Shown here piece by piece: positions 16,247-25,082 of a stretch of DNA of 64,000 nt. Position 1 is the stretch's first letter; every line of letters begins with the position of its first letter. The notes under the pieces are model-generated. The model saw only the letters and a list, made by a program, of their open reading frames with translations. It made no database searches and was not told the DNA's origin. The position numbers and the translations under genes are program-made. The stretch comes from Flavobacterium lacisediminis (GTDB lineage Bacteria; Bacteroidota; Bacteroidia; Flavobacteriales; Flavobacteriaceae), in NCBI RefSeq assembly GCF_025909975.1, contig NZ_JAPCIO010000002.1:1-64000 (forward strand), in the 5' to 3' direction.

Positions 16247-19099
16247 CTAATGCGCTTCCAACCAGTTTTTACCCAATCCAATTTCCACATCCAACGGAAC
16301 TGCCATTTTGAATGCGTTTTCCATTTCGTGTTTGATCATTGGTTGAATTTTTTCTAATTCGGAGTTGTGTACATCAAATACTAATTCGTCATGCACTTGC
16401 AATAACATTTTTGATTTCCAATTTTCAGAAGTCAATTTTTTGTGGATGTTAATCATCGCAATTTTAATAATATCCGCAGCCGAACCTTGTATTGGCGCAT
16501 TCACCGCATTTCGTTCCGCACCACCACGAACAATTGCGTTGGCTGAGTTGATGTCTTTTAAATAACGTCTTCTTCCTGAAATGGTTTCTACATAACCGTT
16601 TTCTCTAGCAAAATCCACTTGCTCTTGGATAAACGATTTTAATCTTGGATAGGTTTTGTAATAAGCTTCAATTAAATCCGCACTTTCTTTTCTTGATAAG
16701 TTGGTTTGGTTGCTCAATCCAAATGCCGAAACGCCATAAATAATTCCGAAGTTCACGGTTTTCGCGTGACTTCTTTGCTCTTTGGTAACTTCGTCTAAAG
16801 GCACATTGAATACTTTTGCAGCCGTACTTTTATGAATGTCTTCGTGATTTTGAAACGCTTTAATCATGTTTTCTTCACCGCATAAAGCAGCAATAATTCG
16901 CAATTCAATTTGAGAATAATCGGCAGAAAGTAAGGTGTAATTTTCATCGCGTGCAATGAAAGCTTTTCTAATTTGTCTTCCTCTTTCGGTACGAATAGGG
17001 ATGTTTTGTAAGTTTGGATTATTCGAACTCAAACGACCTGTAGCGGCAACCGTTTGCATATAATCGGTATGCACTCGACCTGTTTTTTTATCAACTTGAT
17101 TTGGTAACGCATCAATATACGTACTTTGTAATTTCACCATTTGACGCCATTCTAAAATATCGCGCACAATTTGATGTTCATTTGCCAAATAACTCAACAC
17201 TTCTTCACCAGTAGCATACTGACCGGTTTTGGTTTTCTTTTGTTTCGCGCCACCAATTTTTAGTTTGTCGAATAAAATATCGCCTAACTGTTTTGGAGAA
17301 GCCAAATTGAATTTCTCACCAGCAGTTTCATAAATTTGTTGTTCCAATGCATCGATTTCTTTTTGCATGTCAACCGACATACTTTTTAGAAATTCCACAT
17401 CCAAACGAATACCTTCTTTTTCCATATCCGCTAAAACAGGAACTAACGGAATTTCGATTTCGTCAAACAATTTTTTAGTGCCTACTTTTTCTAAAATAGG
17501 TTGGAAATGTTCTTTTAATTGGAAAGTAATATCGGCATCTTCAGTTGCATATTCTTTAATGTCTTCCAAAGGAACATCGCGCATCGACAATTGATTTTTA
17601 CCTTTTTTACCAATTAAAGTTTCAACCGATTTTGGCGCATATTTCAAATACGTTTCCGACAATACATCCATATTATGACGCATATCAGGATTAATCAGAT
17701 AATGCGCAATCATGGTGTCGAATAATTTTCCTTTGACTTGAATGTTGTAATTCGAAAGAATTTTCAAGTCGTATTTCATGTTCTGACCGATTTTTTCGAT
17801 GTTTTCATTTTCGAAGAATGGTCGGAATTTTTCAATTAATGTTTGTGCTTCTTCCTGATTTTCTGGAAACGGAACGTAAAATCCTTTTCCTTTTTCGAAA
17901 GAGAACGACATTCCTACTAACTCGGCATTCAAAGCGTCAATTCCAGTAGTTTCAGTATCAAAACAAACCGAAGTTTGATTCAATAGATTTTGCATTAATA
18001 ATTTTACTGGTAAATCGCCTTGAATAATTTGGTAAAAATGCGTCGTGTTTTCTAACGTTGCATAATACGAATGATTCGCAGTTGATTCATCCGATTCATC
18101 ACTAAAACCGAATAAATCAAATTGGTCTTCGTTTGATTTTTTTGCAGGCGCTTTTTTAGTAGGTTGTGGAGTGTCTGAATTAGTTCCGTTAGAATCAATC
18201 TCGTCATATTCTTTTCCGCTTCCAAAAAGTTTATCAAACTGCGCTTTCATTTGGCGGAATTCTAGTTCCTGAAACAAAGCATCCGTTTTTTCAACATCGG
18301 GTTTTGATAATTCGTAATCGTCAGCATCAAAAGTCACCGGACAATCGAGTAGGATAGTAGCTAACTTTTTCGATAAAAGTCCTAACTCTTTATTCGCCTC
18401 GATTTTTTCTTTCATCGCACCTTTCAATTGATGCGTGTTGGCTAATAAATTTTCTAAAGTTCCGTATTCCGCTAAGAATTTTTTAGCTGTTTTTTCGCCA
18501 ACGCCAGGTAATCCCGGAATATTATCGGCAGAATCGCCCATCATTCCTAAGAAATCAATTACTTGGTCTGGACGCTCGATTTCGAATTTTTCTAAGACTT
18601 CAGGAATTCCCCAAATCTCGATATCGTTACCCATTCGGGCAGGTTTGTACATGAAAATATTTTCTGAAACCAATTGGGCAAAATCCTTATCAGGTGTCAC
18701 CATGAAAACTTGAAAACCTTCTTTTTCGGCTTGTTTTGCTAAAGTTCCAATTAAATCATCGGCTTCAAAACCCGCTTTTTCGATAATTGGAATATGCATC
18801 GCCTTTAATAATTCTTGAATATAGGGAACAGCAATTTTAATCGCTTCTGGCGTTTCGTCACGGTGCGCTTTGTATTCTTGATACATTTCAAAACGATAAT
18901 CGCTTCCACCTTTATCAAAAGCTACGGCTAAATGATCTGGTTTTTCGCGTTTAATTACATCCATTAAAGAATTCATGAATCCCATAATGGCCGAAGTATC
19001 CATTCCTTTCGAATTGATACGAGGATTTTTTATAAAAGCATAATACCCACGAAAGATAAGCGCGTAAGCATCAAGAAGGAAAAGACGTTTTTGTGACAT
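16247..19099 (-). CDS. polA: DNA polymerase I
   Basis: 950 residues, full length with three domains. The 5'-nuclease (about 1-300) starts FLLDAYALIFRGYYAF. The 3'-5' exonuclease (about 350-540) has FDTETTG, NMKYDLKIL and YATEDAD, so its metal ligands are intact and proofreading is expected. The polymerase has motif A ADYSQIELR, motif B KTVNFGIIYG and motif C VHDELVF. It fills gaps in repair and removes Okazaki primers. The gene is likely monocistronic, divergent from the metallophosphoesterase. Confidence 0.98.
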   Translation of the reverse strand: MSQKRLFLLDAYALIFRGYYAFIKNPRINSKGMDTSAIMGFMNSLMDVIKREKPDHLAVAFDKGGSDYRFEMYQEYKAHRDETPEAIKIAVPYIQELLKAMHIPIIEKAGFEADDLIGTLAKQAEKEGFQVFMVTPDKDFAQLVSENIFMYKPARMGNDIEIWGIPEVLEKFEIERPDQVIDFLGMMGDSADNIPGLPGVGEKTAKKFLAEYGTLENLLANTHQLKGAMKEKIEANKELGLLSKKLATILLDCPVTFDADDYELSKPDVEKTDALFQELEFRQMKAQFDKLFGSGKEYDEIDSNGTNSDTPQPTKKAPAKKSNEDQFDLFGFSDESDESTANHSYYATLENTTHFYQIIQGDLPVKLLMQNLLNQTSVCFDTETTGIDALNAELVGMSFSFEKGKGFYVPFPENQEEAQTLIEKFRPFFENENIEKIGQNMKYDLKILSNYNIQVKGKLFDTMIAHYLINPDMRHNMDVLSETYLKYAPKSVETLIGKKGKNQLSMRDVPLEDIKEYATEDADITFQLKEHFQPILEKVGTKKLFDEIEIPLVPVLADMEKEGIRLDVEFLKSMSVDMQKEIDALEQQIYETAGEKFNLASPKQLGDILFDKLKIGGAKQKKTKTGQYATGEEVLSYLANEHQIVRDILEWRQMVKLQSTYIDALPNQVDKKTGRVHTDYMQTVAATGRLSSNNPNLQNIPIRTERGRQIRKAFIARDENYTLLSADYSQIELRIIAALCGEENMIKAFQNHEDIHKSTAAKVFNVPLDEVTKEQRSHAKTVNFGIIYGVSAFGLSNQTNLSRKESADLIEAYYKTYPRLKSFIQEQVDFARENGYVETISGRRRYLKDINSANAIVRGGAERNAVNAPIQGSAADIIKIAMINIHKKLTSENWKSKMLLQVHDELVFDVHNSELEKIQPMIKHEMENAFKMAVPLDVEIGLGKNWLEAH

Positions 19100-19223
19100 T
19101 GTTCTGAAATTTCATTTAAAATGTAAAAGTACAATTCTTTGCTTAAAAAAACTTTGTTAAAATTCATTTAATGCAGCATCAATTTGTCTAACTTGTTCCT
19201 TACTTTGCAAAAAAAAAGAGCTA

Positions 19224-20453
19224 ATGATTCGTTGGATTGTTTTTTTAGTATTTGTTGTCATTCTGGAAATCTATGCTTTTCAGGCGTTTAAGACTTTGAT
19301 AAAATCGAAGTGGTTTTTTATTTTCTATTATATAACATCTGCAATCGCTTTATTTTATATTGTTTATCAATTATATCATTTTGATAGAAGTGTAGGGCAA
19401 ACACCAAAAACCATGTTGACTTTTGGGTTGTTGTTACTACTTTATGTGCCAAAATTATTATTGACTATCATATTATTTGGAGAAGACATTATCCGCTTTT
19501 TTGCTGGATTAATTGGCGTGATAACAAAAAGTGGTTCTGAAGGTTTTTTACCTGAAAGAAGACGTTTTGTAAGTCAGATTGCTTTAGGAATAGCTGCTAT
19601 TCCGTTTGCTTCATTTTTATATGGAATTACCATTGGAAAATACAATTACAAAGTAATCAAACAAACCTTGTTTTTTCCTGATTTGCCAGATGCTTTTGAT
19701 GGTACCACGATTACTCACATTTCGGATGTTCACAGTGGAAGTTTTGATGATGCAGAGAAAATCCAATATGCGATTGATTTGATTAATGAGCAAAATTCGG
19801 ATATGGTTTTGTTTACTGGAGATATCGTAAATACACACGCTACCGAAATGGATCCTTGGATTGATACTTTCAAAGGAATTCATAATCCGAAATTCGGAAA
19901 GTTTTCTATTTTAGGAAATCATGATTATGGCGAATATTTAGATTGGAAATCTCAAGCTGAAAAACAAGCTAATTTTGAAGGAATAAAAGCGATTCATGAT
20001 AAAATTGATTTCAAATTATTGTTGAATGAACATGTGAAAATCAAAAAAGACAATCAGGAATTAGCAATTGTTGGAGTTGAAAACTGGGGAAGAAAATTTG
20101 GTGAACGAGGAGATTTAAAATTAGCTTCAAAAGGTTTAAAGAAAGAAGATTTTAAAATTGTAATGAGTCACGATCCAAGTCATTGGGATGAGAAAATTCA
20201 GCACGATGACAATCATTATCATTTAACGCTTTCTGGTCATACACATGGTTTCCAATTTGGGATAGAAATTCCGGGTTGGGTAAAATGGAGTCCTGTGCAA
20301 TATGTTTACAAACAATGGGCTGGATTGTATGAAAATGCGGGAAGATATATTTATGTAAATCGGGGTTTTGGCTTCCATGCTTATCCTGGTAGAGTAGGAA
20401 TTATGCCCGAAATAACGGTTATTGAACTAAAAAAAGGAGAAAATGTAGCGTAA
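19224..20453 (+). CDS. membrane-anchored calcineurin-like metallophosphoesterase
   Basis: 409 residues. The first 150 residues hold about four membrane helices. The enzyme domain follows, with metal-binding motifs SDVHSG (near 170), TGDIVN, GNHDYG, MSHDP and GHTHG, all intact. Homologues with this layout (YaeI/YkuE type) act on phosphoesters at the membrane, for example UDP-lipid or phospholipid heads; the substrate here is unknown. Its stop lies within a stem-loop (20441-20474) that also carries the -7 box of the next gene. Confidence 0.9.
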   Translation: MIRWIVFLVFVVILEIYAFQAFKTLIKSKWFFIFYYITSAIALFYIVYQLYHFDRSVGQTPKTMLTFGLLLLLYVPKLLLTIILFGEDIIRFFAGLIGVITKSGSEGFLPERRRFVSQIALGIAAIPFASFLYGITIGKYNYKVIKQTLFFPDLPDAFDGTTITHISDVHSGSFDDAEKIQYAIDLINEQNSDMVLFTGDIVNTHATEMDPWIDTFKGIHNPKFGKFSILGNHDYGEYLDWKSQAEKQANFEGIKAIHDKIDFKLLLNEHVKIKKDNQELAIVGVENWGRKFGERGDLKLASKGLKKEDFKIVMSHDPSHWDEKIQHDDNHYHLTLSGHTHGFQFGIEIPGWVKWSPVQYVYKQWAGLYENAGRYIYVNRGFGFHAYPGRVGIMPEITVIELKKGENVA

Positions 20454-20475
20454 TTCAGTAAAAATGCTACATTTG
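20441..20475 (+). promoter_or_regulatory. stem-loop at end of metallophosphoesterase and -7 box (TACATTTG) for the thioredoxin-like gene
   Basis: AAATGTAGC (20441-20449) and GCTACATTT (20466-20474) are perfect inverse arms around the stop codon. The right arm contains TACATTTG (20468-20475), the -7 consensus, 51 nt before the next start. There is no T run, so termination here would be weak. Confidence 0.45.
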
Positions 20476-20526
20476 TATATTATTTTCGTGTGAAAATTAT
20501 TTTTTTGATACTAATAAATTCAATTT

Positions 20527-20823
20527 ATGTCAAAATTTGGAGAACTTATCGATGCTCAAGTACCTGTACTTATCGATTTTTTTACAGAGTGGAATGAACC
20601 TTCAGTAGCTATGAATGAAGTAATTCGTCACGTTGCGGCTGCTTTAGGAGATAAAGCACGTGTAATTAAAATTGATGTGGATAAAAATCAGGAATTAGCT
20701 GAAGCGCTTCGTATTAAAGGTTTGCCTACTTTAATGATTTATAAAGAAGGTCAAATGGTATGGAGACAAAGCGGCGAACTTGATGCGAATACATTGATTT
20801 CTTTAGTGCAAGAACAAGCCTAA
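20527..20823 (+). CDS. thioredoxin-fold protein lacking the CXXC active site
   Basis: 98 residues, the length and fold of a thioredoxin: VLIDFFTEW strand and helix, KIDVDKN, and the cis-proline loop GLPTLMIYKEG. At the place of WCGPC it has WNEPS (residues 22-26), so both catalytic cysteines are absent, and there is no cysteine in the protein at all. It therefore cannot be a dithiol oxidoreductase; a chaperone or protein-interaction role is possible. I recall similar WNE-type proteins in other flavobacteria, so this may be a conserved variant and not decay. The stop overlaps that of the convergent deacetylase. Confidence 0.85.
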   Translation: MSKFGELIDAQVPVLIDFFTEWNEPSVAMNEVIRHVAAALGDKARVIKIDVDKNQELAEALRIKGLPTLMIYKEGQMVWRQSGELDANTLISLVQEQA

Positions 20824-21458
20824 GAAATTACATCAAAAACAAACCCCTTATCTTTTAAAATTTGTATTGCTTTTGGTAATGCATATTTCAGATTTTTTTC
20901 TGCTTTCAGGCTATCGTGAAATACGATAATGCTTCCTTGTTCTGTATTTGAAATTGCGTTTTCTAAACATTTTTCTGCTGAAATGGTTGAGTCAAAATCA
21001 TAACTCAAAACATCCCACATGATTATTTTATAACCAAATTGTCGAATTGCTTTTGATTGACTTGGTTTGATTTTTCCGTAAGGAGGACGGAAGAGTTTTG
21101 AGTTTTGAGTTTCGAGTTTCGAGTGTTCAGTTTCGCACAACTTGAAATTATCGATGTAATGATTAGTATCGGTTTTCCAACCGTTTAAATGGTTGAAGGT
21201 GTGGTTTCCTGTTTGATGGCCTTCAGACAAAATTCTTTTATAAACTTCTGGATGCCTTTTGATATTATCACCAATACAAAAGAATGTCGCCTTGATTTCT
21301 TCGGATTTTAAAATATCTAAAACCCATTCGGTTACGTCAGGAATTGGGCCATCATCAAAAGTTAAATAGATTTTTTTATCCGAATTTGGAATATCCCAAA
21401 CCAGATTATTGAAAATCTTTTTAATCCATTTATTTGTTTTTACCCAATTGAAGTTCAT
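20820..21458 (-). CDS. polysaccharide deacetylase (carbohydrate esterase family 4)
   Basis: 212 residues. NodB-type motifs are all visible: TFDDGP (33-38, catalytic base and metal Asp), HTFNH (metal His pair), RPPYGK, and DVLSYDFD. Enzymes of this family remove N- or O-acetyl groups from peptidoglycan, chitin-like or capsule sugars. No signal peptide is obvious at this start, although the first 20 residues are amphipathic. A stretch between HTFNH and RPPYG (SKLETQNSKL) is encoded by a 7-bp tandem repeat, an apparent insertion. The TAG stop overlaps the stop of the convergent thioredoxin-like gene by 4 nt. Confidence 0.9.
   Translation of the reverse strand: MNFNWVKTNKWIKKIFNNLVWDIPNSDKKIYLTFDDGPIPDVTEWVLDILKSEEIKATFFCIGDNIKRHPEVYKRILSEGHQTGNHTFNHLNGWKTDTNHYIDNFKLCETEHSKLETQNSKLFRPPYGKIKPSQSKAIRQFGYKIIMWDVLSYDFDSTISAEKCLENAISNTEQGSIIVFHDSLKAEKNLKYALPKAIQILKDKGFVFDVIS
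21093..21127. repeat. 7-bp tandem repeat inside the deacetylase gene
   Basis: Five consecutive 7-mers on the plus strand: GAGTTTT, GAGTTTT, GAGTTTC, GAGTTTC, GAGTGTT, followed by CAGTTTC. The period is 7, so only multiples of three units keep the frame. It encodes a hydrophilic loop in the CE4 domain. Confidence 0.75.
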
Positions 21459-21474
21459 CTTGTAAAATTAGTAT

Positions 21475-21518
21475 AAAAAAAATGTTCCAAACGAAATTTC
21501 TTTCACTTGGAACATTTT
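21475..21518 (-). terminator. rho-independent terminator after the DUF2723 gene
   Basis: Arms AAAATGTTCCAA and TTGGAACATTTT (21479-21490, 21507-21518) form a 12-bp stem. On the minus strand it is followed by a run of T, 17 nt after the DUF2723 stop. Confidence 0.8.
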
Positions 21519-21534
21519 ATATTTTGAAAATTAG

Positions 21535-24500
21535 TTATTCCATTTTTCTTCCAAAACGTTCAAACATTTTGTTGAAATTATTGAACTTCACTTTTTCTTT
21601 GTTATAGAATTCTATATCCCCAGCCGATTCAGCAACTTGAAGTAAACTTCTGTAGTATTCAATGTCACTTACAATATCCATAGCTCCAAAGTTTTGTTCA
21701 CTTGGTTTCCAGCTGTTATAGAACGTTAAATTTTCTTGGTATTTTTTAATGACTTCAGAAATAATAGCTCTTGCTTTTTCTTTTTTACCTACTTCGTAAT
21801 AACCAATCGCAAATGGCTCAAGCATTGAATAATACTCAAAATATTGAACAGGCATTTTTTCCATTGCCAAGTCAATAACTTTTTCTGCTTTATTCATTTT
21901 ACCTTCCATGATTAAAGCTTCCATTAAGCGAGCTAAATTCGTTCTATAGCTAATACTGTTTTTACGTGTTTCAGGATCGTGATAGATAATCGATTTACCG
22001 CTATTACCCCAATCCCATTTCATTACAATATTGTACATTTTATCAGCATCAATTTGTCCCATTTTCATTGGACTTGGAGATTCTGCAGGCGTTTTAATTG
22101 GTACTAATTTAAAACACATTCCGTCTAATTGAAGGTAATCTTTCATCCAAAGATAATCGTCCTCACCAAAACTTCCACCAGTAAAATAGATAGGGCGTTT
22201 CCAGTTATTTTGATTTACGATGTCTAACATCATCAAACGATTTTTGTAAAGTGCATCATCTTTGATTTCAAATTCGATAGCAGGAACAATTGAATCATAA
22301 AATTTTTCTGAAACAGCTTTGTTTTTTATAACCGCTGCTTTGTCAATAGGGTAAATTACTTTTTTGGATGGGAAGTAATTAATTTTACGACCATTATTTA
22401 ATTCAATTTTAGCTCTTTCATCATCTAGTGCAATGAATTTAATCATTTCATCTAATAATAAAGGTTCTTTAGTTCTTTCTACATACAAACTATAATCTCT
22501 ATTACTTCCTTTGTATTGTTCTCTGTTAAAAGAACTAGGTATAGGCTCTGAATTGTGCGTTTTCATTTTCATTTGGTCAATGTACCAATCGGTCATGAAT
22601 AAGCTTGTATTTACGATTCGAATATCGGTTCTATAGCCTTCAATTTCTTGCATGTACCATAATGGGAAAGTATCGTTATCACCAATGGTAAATAAAATGG
22701 CATTTGGTTCACAAGAATCTAAATATGCTTTCGCCATTGTTAACGCAGTGTCTTTGTTCGAACGATCATGGTCATCCCAGTTTTGAGCTGCTAAAACCAC
22801 TGGAGAAGCTAATAATGAAACAGCCAACACAACAGGAATGGCTACTTTTGGTTGAATGTATTTTTTTAAAGTATCAAAAATGGCATAAATTCCATACCCA
22901 ATCCACATGGCAAACACATAGAATGAACCTACTAATGCGTAATCTCTTTCTCTTGGTTCAAATGGTCTTTCGTTTAAATATATTTTTAATGCTAATCCAG
23001 TGAATAAAAATAAAGTAAGTAATACATAGAAACTTTTTACATCTCTTTTTGCATGAAATACCATTCCGATAATTGCTAAAATGAAAGGCAAGAAGAAATA
23101 AGTGTTTCTTCCTTTATTATTTTGCATGTCAGATGGTAGATTTTTTTGAGTTCCTATAAACATCTCATCAATAAAATCAATACCGCTTAACCAATTCCCA
23201 TTAGTATTGTCGTATTTTCCTTGTACATCGCTTTGTCTTCCTACAAAATTCCATAGTAAATAACGTAAGTACATATATCCAAATTGATATTGTACCATAA
23301 ATTTCATATTGTTAGCAAATGTTGGTTTGTCTACAATTAAATATTCACCATATCCTTTTAAGAATTTATCATAATCTGCTTCGTCAATTTCTCCAGCAGC
23401 GTGTGCTTTTCTAAATTGGGTTACAATTTGAACTAATTCGTCTTCATGAGCATATTCAGGATTAATTCTAAACTCTAATGGTTCAGTAAAAATCATGTAA
23501 TTTTCTCTGTGTTCATTGCTCCACATTCTTGGTAATAATGCTTTATGAGCATCATCTGTATTTTGTTTCGCGTTGATATAATCGTTAGTAATGATGTATT
23601 TTTTTGTTTTATAATCACGCTCGTAGTTAGGCTTATCGTCTAAATAAGGAGTGACAGGATCTAAGCCAGAATAAGTGTCTGAAAATTGAGGGCCATAGAA
23701 TAATTTTTGTTCTCCATATTGCTCACGATTGTAATAAGCTAAAACTTCTGCCGCATCTGAAGGTTTGTTTTCGTTAATTGGAGTGTTGGCATTTGCTCTA
23801 ATTGGTAACATCATCCAAGTTGAAAATCCAATCAAGATGAAAAGAGTGGATAAGATTAATGTATTATAAAAAACATGTCCTTTTTTCTTGGTATAATTTA
23901 ATCCAAAATAAAAAGCCGCAATAATTAAAATAAAGGCAAATATTGTTCCTGAGTTAAATGGCATTCCAAGGCTATTTACCATGAAAATTTCCGTTTTACC
24001 AAAGAAAGCTAATGTGTAAGGGAGTAAGAGTTTAAAAATGAAAAGTAAGATAGCAATGATAACCACATTTGCAATTAAGAAGCTTTTAATGGTTATATTA
24101 TTGTATTTTTTGAAAAAATATAAAAACCCAATTGCAGGAAATGCTAATAAAGCCATAAAGTGAACACCAAATGAAAGTCCAATAACTAAAGAAATAATTA
24201 GTAACCATTTGTTGCCTCTTGGTGTGTTAAGTTCTTGTTCCCAACGTAATCCTAACCAAAATAATAATGCAATTAGAAAAGTTGCCATTGCATAAACTTC
24301 AGCTTCTACTGCATTATACCAAAAGCTATCGGTAAAAGTGAATGATAAACTTGCTACTGCAGCGCTACCTAAAATCATAATAGCATTGTTTGTTGAAAGT
24401 TCTTTTTCGTTACCAATTAATTTTTTTAATAATATGGTTAACGACCAGAACATAAAAAGAACTGTAAAAGCACTAGAGAATACAGAAAGGTAGTTTACCA

Positions 24501-24735
24501 TCAAAGCTATTTTGTCTGGACTAAAGGCAAACATAGCAAAGAAAGCACCTAGCATTTGGAATAATGGTGCTCCAGGCGGGTGGCCTACTTCTAGGTTTGC
24601 TGAAGTTGCGATGTACTCACCACAATCCCAAAAACTCATTGTAGGTTCTACAGTTAATGAATAAGTAATTAATGCTACCATAAAAGTAGACCATCCTAAA
24701 ATAGTGTTCCACTTTTTAAAGTTGAATGAATTCAT
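21535..24735 (-). CDS. DUF2723-family membrane protein (GT117/PMT-like)
   Basis: 1066 residues. The N-terminal half has about ten membrane segments, starting with WSTFMVALITYSLTVEPTMSFWDCGEYI, the diagnostic DUF2723 opening. The acidic WDCGEY loop and GHPPGAPLF are conserved, as in PMT/GT-C glycosyltransferases. More membrane segments follow around residues 550-670. The C-terminal 350 residues are soluble, with helices resembling TPR repeats. Family members in Bacteroidota transfer sugars in the periplasm (GT117). Some link to lipid or protein O-glycosylation, but the acceptor is unknown here. It has its own terminator and no co-directional neighbour upstream. Confidence 0.9.
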   Translation of the reverse strand: MNSFNFKKWNTILGWSTFMVALITYSLTVEPTMSFWDCGEYIATSANLEVGHPPGAPLFQMLGAFFAMFAFSPDKIALMVNYLSVFSSAFTVLFMFWSLTILLKKLIGNEKELSTNNAIMILGSAAVASLSFTFTDSFWYNAVEAEVYAMATFLIALLFWLGLRWEQELNTPRGNKWLLIISLVIGLSFGVHFMALLAFPAIGFLYFFKKYNNITIKSFLIANVVIIAILLFIFKLLLPYTLAFFGKTEIFMVNSLGMPFNSGTIFAFILIIAAFYFGLNYTKKKGHVFYNTLILSTLFILIGFSTWMMLPIRANANTPINENKPSDAAEVLAYYNREQYGEQKLFYGPQFSDTYSGLDPVTPYLDDKPNYERDYKTKKYIITNDYINAKQNTDDAHKALLPRMWSNEHRENYMIFTEPLEFRINPEYAHEDELVQIVTQFRKAHAAGEIDEADYDKFLKGYGEYLIVDKPTFANNMKFMVQYQFGYMYLRYLLWNFVGRQSDVQGKYDNTNGNWLSGIDFIDEMFIGTQKNLPSDMQNNKGRNTYFFLPFILAIIGMVFHAKRDVKSFYVLLTLFLFTGLALKIYLNERPFEPRERDYALVGSFYVFAMWIGYGIYAIFDTLKKYIQPKVAIPVVLAVSLLASPVVLAAQNWDDHDRSNKDTALTMAKAYLDSCEPNAILFTIGDNDTFPLWYMQEIEGYRTDIRIVNTSLFMTDWYIDQMKMKTHNSEPIPSSFNREQYKGSNRDYSLYVERTKEPLLLDEMIKFIALDDERAKIELNNGRKINYFPSKKVIYPIDKAAVIKNKAVSEKFYDSIVPAIEFEIKDDALYKNRLMMLDIVNQNNWKRPIYFTGGSFGEDDYLWMKDYLQLDGMCFKLVPIKTPAESPSPMKMGQIDADKMYNIVMKWDWGNSGKSIIYHDPETRKNSISYRTNLARLMEALIMEGKMNKAEKVIDLAMEKMPVQYFEYYSMLEPFAIGYYEVGKKEKARAIISEVIKKYQENLTFYNSWKPSEQNFGAMDIVSDIEYYRSLLQVAESAGDIEFYNKEKVKFNNFNKMFERFGRKME

Positions 24736-24831
24736 ATTATATTTTGATTTTTCTATATTCTCCTACAAAGAAACTATTTTTTTGTTTACGATTTCGGTTT
24801 AATAATTTTTTTAATATTTTTTTTAGAAAAA

Positions 24832-24862
24832 TTTGCAGAATAAAAAATATACATTACATTTG
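24832..24862 (+). promoter_or_regulatory. promoter of tRNA-Gln (TTTG - 19 nt - TACATTTG)
   Basis: TTTG (24832-24835), exactly 19 nt, then TACATTTG (24855-24862), a full match to the Bacteroidota consensus. Initiation is expected near 24869, about 23 nt before the mature tRNA. Confidence 0.88.
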
Positions 24863-24891
24863 CACTCGCAATCGAAAAGGTTGTTAGGTAT

Positions 24892-24962
24892 TGGCCCATG
24901 GTGTAATGGTAACACTCCGGTTTTTGGTACCGTCATTCAAGGTTCGAGTCCTTGTGGGCCAA
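24892..24962 (+). tRNA. trnQ: tRNA-Gln, anticodon UUG
   Basis: 71 nt. The acceptor stem TGGCCCA/TGGGCCA pairs fully, with discriminator A at 24962. The D stem is GTGT/ACAC, the anticodon loop TTTTGGT with TTG at positions 34-36, and the T arm CAAGG-TTCGAGT-CCTTG. The outermost pair of the anticodon stem is C opposite T, a mismatch. CCA is not encoded and must be added. A terminator follows directly. Confidence 0.95.
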
Positions 24963-24964
24963 CA

Positions 24965-24996
24965 AAACTCCGCTTAGAAATAAGCGGAGTTTTTTA
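24965..24996 (+). terminator. rho-independent terminator of tRNA-Gln
   Basis: 12-bp stem AAACTCCGCTTA / TAAGCGGAGTTT with a GAAA tetraloop, then a run of T (to about 24996). It begins 3 nt after the tRNA. Confidence 0.93.
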
Positions 24997-25025
24997 TTTT
25001 ATACAAGTGGTTAATCTAGTGCTAG

Positions 25026-25071
25026 TTATTCATAAAAAAAGACCACAATTGTGGTCTTTTTTTATGAATAA
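25026..25071. terminator. 46-bp perfect palindrome, bidirectional terminator
   Basis: Every base from 25026 to 25071 pairs with its mirror image (23-bp arms, core GACCACAATTGTGGTC, flanked by seven A and seven T). It acts as the terminator of the stress-protein gene on minus and as a second stop behind the tRNA on plus. Confidence 0.85.
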
Positions 25072-25082
25072 AAATCTTAAAA

